From positions 46,106,895-46,170,894 of the forward strand of contig CM054140.1 in assembly GCA_028751875.1 (NCBI GenBank): a DNA stretch of 64,000 nt, read 5' to 3'. Origin of the DNA: Rapana venosa (lineage: Eukaryota; Mollusca; Gastropoda; Neogastropoda; Muricidae). The notes below the pieces were generated by a model that had not been told where the DNA came from, did not search any database, and saw only the letters and a program-made list of their open reading frames with translations. The translations under genes were made by a program, and so were the position numbers. Positions 60,115 through 64,000 of this stretch are shown here, piece by piece (the stretch's first letter is position 1; every line of letters starts with the position of its first letter).

Positions 60115-60515
60115 TCAGTCAATCGAAATCAGTCAAGCAGCCAGCCAAGTGATCAACCAGCCAGCCAACCACCCAATCAACCAACCAACCAGCCAGCCAA
60201 TCAACCAAGCAACCAACCAAGCAACCAGACAACATATCAACCAACAACCAGCTTACCGGACCATGTAGTTAATCGTTCATGCAATCAATCAGGTAACTAG
60301 GTAACCGATCGATCAATCGATCAGTTGGCAATGAATAATCAACCAATGGATCAGCTGAACTGATGAATCTAACAGTCAATTTATCAGACCAGTCAGCAGA
60401 CCGATAAATCGATTAGCCAGTCAGCCAATCAACCAGTCATTCAGGCAGGCGGTCAGTCAGTCAGTCAGTCAGTCAGTCAGTCAGTCAGACAGGCAGGCAG
60501 GCAGTTAAGCAGACA
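60115..60515. repeat. Degenerate 4-bp array drifting in sequence
   Basis: Words such as ccaaccagccagccaatcaa, gatcgatcaatcgatcag and cagtcagtcagtcagtcagt follow one another, keeping a 4-bp period while the unit changes from CAAC/CAGC to AATC to CAGT and then to GGCA. Confidence 0.88.
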
Positions 60516-60642
60516 GTCGGGTCAAACAAAGACAAGAGTCATTTAAAGGCTACTAACATTTTAGATATACACAGGAATGGTTTTGGATGGCGTATTCTGT
60601 AAGCTGAGACGTGTTCCTTTGGTTCTCTCTCTGTCTCTGTCT

Positions 60643-60735
60643 CACACACACACACGCAACGCACACACACATGCACGTACACGCACACACAAACGCACGC
60701 ACGCACGCACACACACACACATGCACGCACACATA
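60643..60735. repeat. (CA)/(CGCA) array
   Basis: Imperfect CA and CGCA repeats. Confidence 0.93.
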
Positions 60736-60871
60736 TACAAACAACAACAAATCAAAACAACGCAAAACACCCTATGATACCATCCACAAGAGAAACAGAA
60801 CAATGTACGCAAAAAAAGAGAGCAAAAATCTTTCAAATAAGAATCATACATCTTGTAAGACTTTCAGCAAG

Positions 60872-60980
60872 TTAACAACAACGTTAACAACGTTAACAAC
60901 AACAATGTCAAGAACAACAACGTCATCAACAACAACAGCAACAACAAAAACAACGTCGTCAACAACAACATCATCGTGCA
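60872..60980. repeat. (AAC)n imperfect trinucleotide array
   Basis: Repeats of AAC interrupted by gtt, gtc and atc; the Thr/Ser frame across it is an artefact. Confidence 0.9.
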
Positions 60981-60984
60981 CGTG

Positions 60985-62007
60985 AGGGACAATGATACCA
61001 ACATCATCAACAAAATAACAAAAAATTTACAGCCATAAAAAAGCAGAACAAAAGAAACGGTATTGACTCAAATGGCAGACTTTCAAACCCACACCTTTGG
61101 CTTGCTGTGTTGCATTCAGACCCTTTGACCCAGATCTACATCGAAACTACAAACCACAAGGACAATAATTATATAATAAATTATCAGGGTTTGACTAAGG
61201 CACTATGTACGCCATTCTGGTTTTCCAGTTGAGAGAATGGCGGGGAAGGCAGAGGGTACTGCTTTTTTTTCTTTCTGTAAATAGCCTTTTTCTAATCTAG
61301 ATGCAAGGTTTGATATACCAATAAGCAAGCAGTCTCAACCAAAAAAAAAAAAAAGCTTTAAAGCTGTGTGCCGGGTAACGCCACAAAGCACTGGACATCA
61401 ACCTTCCTTGGTTTGAGTGATTTTTGGTTTTTCTGTGATTTTGTTGTTTAATTTTTGCTTTGGCAGTTTGCTTAACAGAGGACATAAAAACATCAACAGT
61501 CTAATAGTTGATATTTTATATTTTCCTGCCAAAATTTTAGCAACAGTACCAAACTGACTTTTGAGAAGATAGTTGATGTCATTCGTGAATGGAAACAGCC
61601 TACGCTGCATGGGGGCCATCCATGGCTAGGATCAAATTCTTTACCTAAGAGATTTAAATTTCTAATGGAACGATTCAAAATGATTTGATCTTCTAGGCTG
61701 CAGCTTCTCATCCAGTGTGTACATATGGCCTCACGGTGACTCCCGGGTGTGGTGAGTGAGACAGAGAGTGCATATTCTGGGTGATCCCTGGGGTGTTAAG
61801 CTTGGGAACGCTCAACAACAACAATCTGAGGAGGGCAAGAAAATCCCCACTTTCAAAATGATTGACGGGTCTAAATTAAACTGACCGATCAGATTCAAAA
61901 TAAGCTGGTCATTTAACTGCAGATTTGATATGTGGATTGTAAATGCAAAAGAGTCAGCCATCTTGAAATTGGTGCAGAAGCTTAACAAGTGAGAAAAGGC
62001 TGTTCAC

Positions 62008-62010
<3 letters not shown>
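60985..62010. other. No gene recognised
   Basis: AT-rich DNA. The possible - strand frames near 61.3-61.7 kb are short and lack family motifs. Confidence 0.5.
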
Positions 62011-62012
<2 letters not shown>

Positions 62013-62075
<63 letters not shown>

Positions 62076-62080
62076 ACTCA

Positions 62081-62162
<82 letters not shown>
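62013..62162. repeat. (CT)n-(CA)n microsatellite
   Basis: About 60 bp of CT repeat is followed by about 76 bp of CA repeat. It follows the possible donor of the - strand exon candidate at 62213. Confidence 0.97.
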
Positions 62163-62164
<2 letters not shown>

Positions 62165-62212
62165 TTACGTACATACACACACACGAACGTACTAGCATAT
62201 CAATTTTCATAC

Positions 62213-62271
62213 CTCCTATGCCACAATCTTTCTCCACTGCTTCGGAACAAAACCAGAGCAAAGAGGCCATT
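62213..62271 (-). CDS. Possible first or internal coding exon of an unknown - strand gene
   Basis: Reading leftwards, ttttttctgatttag precedes A-ATG, the frame reads MASLLWFCSEAVEKDCGIG, and GGAG/GTATGA is a fair donor. The frame would not continue into the AGBL5 start, because joining it to the 5' UTR piece at 53378 hits a stop. I do not recognise the peptide. Confidence 0.25.
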
Positions 62272-62841
62272 CTAAATCAGAAAAAAGAAAAGACTACTAT
62301 AACTTTTTCATCGCGGAACCACATTTCATCGCTATCACAGCTAACAGAAGCACACTGATTATATAGTATGATAAAGACAGTCACTCTTATATGGCATTTT
62401 CACTGTCATGCGTCCGTATTGGAGAGACTTCATCCTCCCAACAAATGGACGAAAATCCTTGATCACAATCTTTCCAGTGACTGTGTTGGACATTAAAGAA
62501 AAAGTTTGGGCGTTTTATTTTACACTGTCTGGAGTGTGACTGATCCAGCCATTTAAATTTTGGTTACAGTAACAGCAAGTTGGTATATGTGGGCTATGGC
62601 TGGAAAAGATAACTCCATAACAATCATCTCATGATATGTGTGTATATTTTACAGTCAGTATTCTGTATAATGGCTAACAACATTGCCAAGATCAGTTCGT
62701 TTATGTCTTTCATGGGGACATTGTGAAACACACATTCTGACAAGCTGGTTTTAGAAAGATTTTCATCTTATGATCAAACCTATAAAGTTTTTATTTTTGT
62801 ATCCATTCTCTTAAAAAAAAAGTGAGTGTTGTGTGTGTGTT

Positions 62842-62879
62842 TTATTTGATTTATTTTATTATATCAAGGATAATGGATA

Positions 62880-62882
<3 letters not shown>
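62842..62882 (-). mobile_element. SINE family A, 3' end fragment
   Basis: tttattttattatatcaagg ataatgga is the reverse complement of the family A tail, directly followed by a (GT)n run. Confidence 0.65.

Positions 62883-62925
<43 letters not shown>
62881..62925. repeat. (GT)n microsatellite
   Basis: About 44 bp of GT; a similar run occurs at 63609-63662. Confidence 0.97.
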
Positions 62926-63417
62926 TTTGTGCAGAAATACCGTCTGCAGCCAGCTGCTATGTTGTACAAGGGAGACAATAACTACGTTTTCTCCAGAAAA
63001 ATCATGTTCACCAGAAAAGAGTCAAAAAGGACAAGGCACCTGTCATCGAGACGAAGCATTCAGTGACAGCTTTAAAAGCTTCACGGCAAAGCTTTCAGCT
63101 GCTTCACAAGCAACCCAAATCACAGGGTGTTAAGTGTCTTAAGTACATCATTGTAAAATTATTCTGACAGAATACTTTCTCTTGGAAAACTGTTTGCCGA
63201 AAACAGGTAGGCCTATCAGCATATCTTGGTCAGATCTGTTTTCACTACTCAAGGCAGTTCAACGTACTTTCTGGTTCAGTACATTCATTTTTTATGGCTC
63301 GTTTCCTGTTCAAATGTGTTTGAAGCTGTAACAATCTTATCCAGATCTCTACGTGTGTGATCTAGGCCCTACCGGTTATCTAGCAAAAGGACTATCATTA
63401 ACATCTGGTGATGAGGA

Positions 63418-63460
63418 GCTGACGTCATTAACATGGCGTCATGTCGGAAGTTTTGGTTTC
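63418..63460. promoter_or_regulatory. Promoter-like cluster: CRE, YY1-type and ETS-type words
   Basis: A perfect palindromic TGACGTCA lies at 63420-63427, followed by aacatggcg (YY1-like) and CGGAAG (ETS core) at 63445-63450 within 30 bases. Such clusters are common in TATA-less animal promoters. No transcript start can be proven here. Confidence 0.3.
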
Positions 63461-63605
63461 AGAACTGTTTAAGAAACAACACATACAAGGAGTTTTCAAC
63501 TCGCACAGTGACCAGTGTTTTCCAGTGATGCTATCATAAACCAGCTTGCCATTTAAATGTATCATTTACTGTCCCATTTTGTCGTAGATGTATGAACAAC
63601 TTGAC

Positions 63606-63662
<57 letters not shown>

Positions 63663-64000
63663 AAAAGAAAGTTGGATTTTTTTTTCAACATGACTTGAGC
63701 GAAATATTTAACAAAGAAGTTTTAATGGAATGTGAATATATAAATGCATTTAAAGCTAATTCGTAACAGAAATATATCGGCCGCTTTGTTTTACTTACAA
63801 AACATTTTTGAAGAACATCATTTTGCTTTTAAAAATGAGATGCGCATGACTAATGAACATTGAAGAAAAATCTTTTCTCTGTGGCTGTTGACTATCAAAT
63901 CAATGAGACTTCAGAATAGTTTAGTTTGACTGGGGCGTTTATGGCTGACAGGTATACTAACATCCTCATCTCTTTTTGGGTCTCCAGCCACGCACAAAGT

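Noticed and set aside
60091..60300. Gln/Pro/Asn-rich frame
   Set aside because: It is a translation of the 4-bp array and has no start context or splice support.

Overview
This is a eukaryotic, invertebrate genomic window. It is AT-rich, genes are split into many short exons with GT-AG introns, and the introns and intergenic DNA are full of long dinucleotide arrays, tRNA-derived SINEs, piggyBac-type MITEs and 3' fragments of RTE-like retrotransposons. The repeat types and the divergence of both proteins from vertebrates suggest a mollusc, probably a gastropod; this is an inference. Nothing bacterial or viral was seen.

Two genes are firmly recognised, and they point towards each other. From the left edge to about 9.8 kb on the + strand lie nine exons of NASP, the histone H3 chaperone with SHNi-TPR repeats; its 5' exons are outside the window. 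From 53.4 kb leftwards on the - strand lies AGBL5 (cytosolic carboxypeptidase CCP5, a tubulin deglutamylase). It has nine exons for the N-terminal and M14 catalytic domains (38.6-53.4 kb) and five exons for a long basic and Ser-rich tail (33.2-37.6 kb). The M14 residues are all present: H252, E255, H616 and E698. Three GC-richer blocks with splice signals at 27.8, 20.2 and 18.1-18.3 kb may be further 3' exons of AGBL5 and join in phase. If so, the 15 kb of repeats between them is intron, and the quieter 9.85-18.1 kb is a long 3' UTR meeting the NASP 3' end almost tail to tail.

The rest is mobile and repetitive DNA. The most notable parts are (1) a SINE family that appears to fuse a tRNA-type head to the 3' half of 5S rRNA, with three copies flanked by target-site duplications; (2) two piggyBac-like MITE families bounded by TTAA, both with paired GGAA/TTCC palindromes near the left end; (3) a 5'-truncated RTE-like insertion with a 12-bp target duplication; (4) three minisatellites with 35-, 44- and 47-bp units; (5) a drifting 4-bp array of about 400 bp; and (6) a (CA)n/(TG)n inverted array that could form a long hairpin. 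Right of 53.4 kb no gene is firmly identified. There is a possible small - strand exon at 62.2 kb and two promoter-like patches at 55.4 and 63.4 kb.
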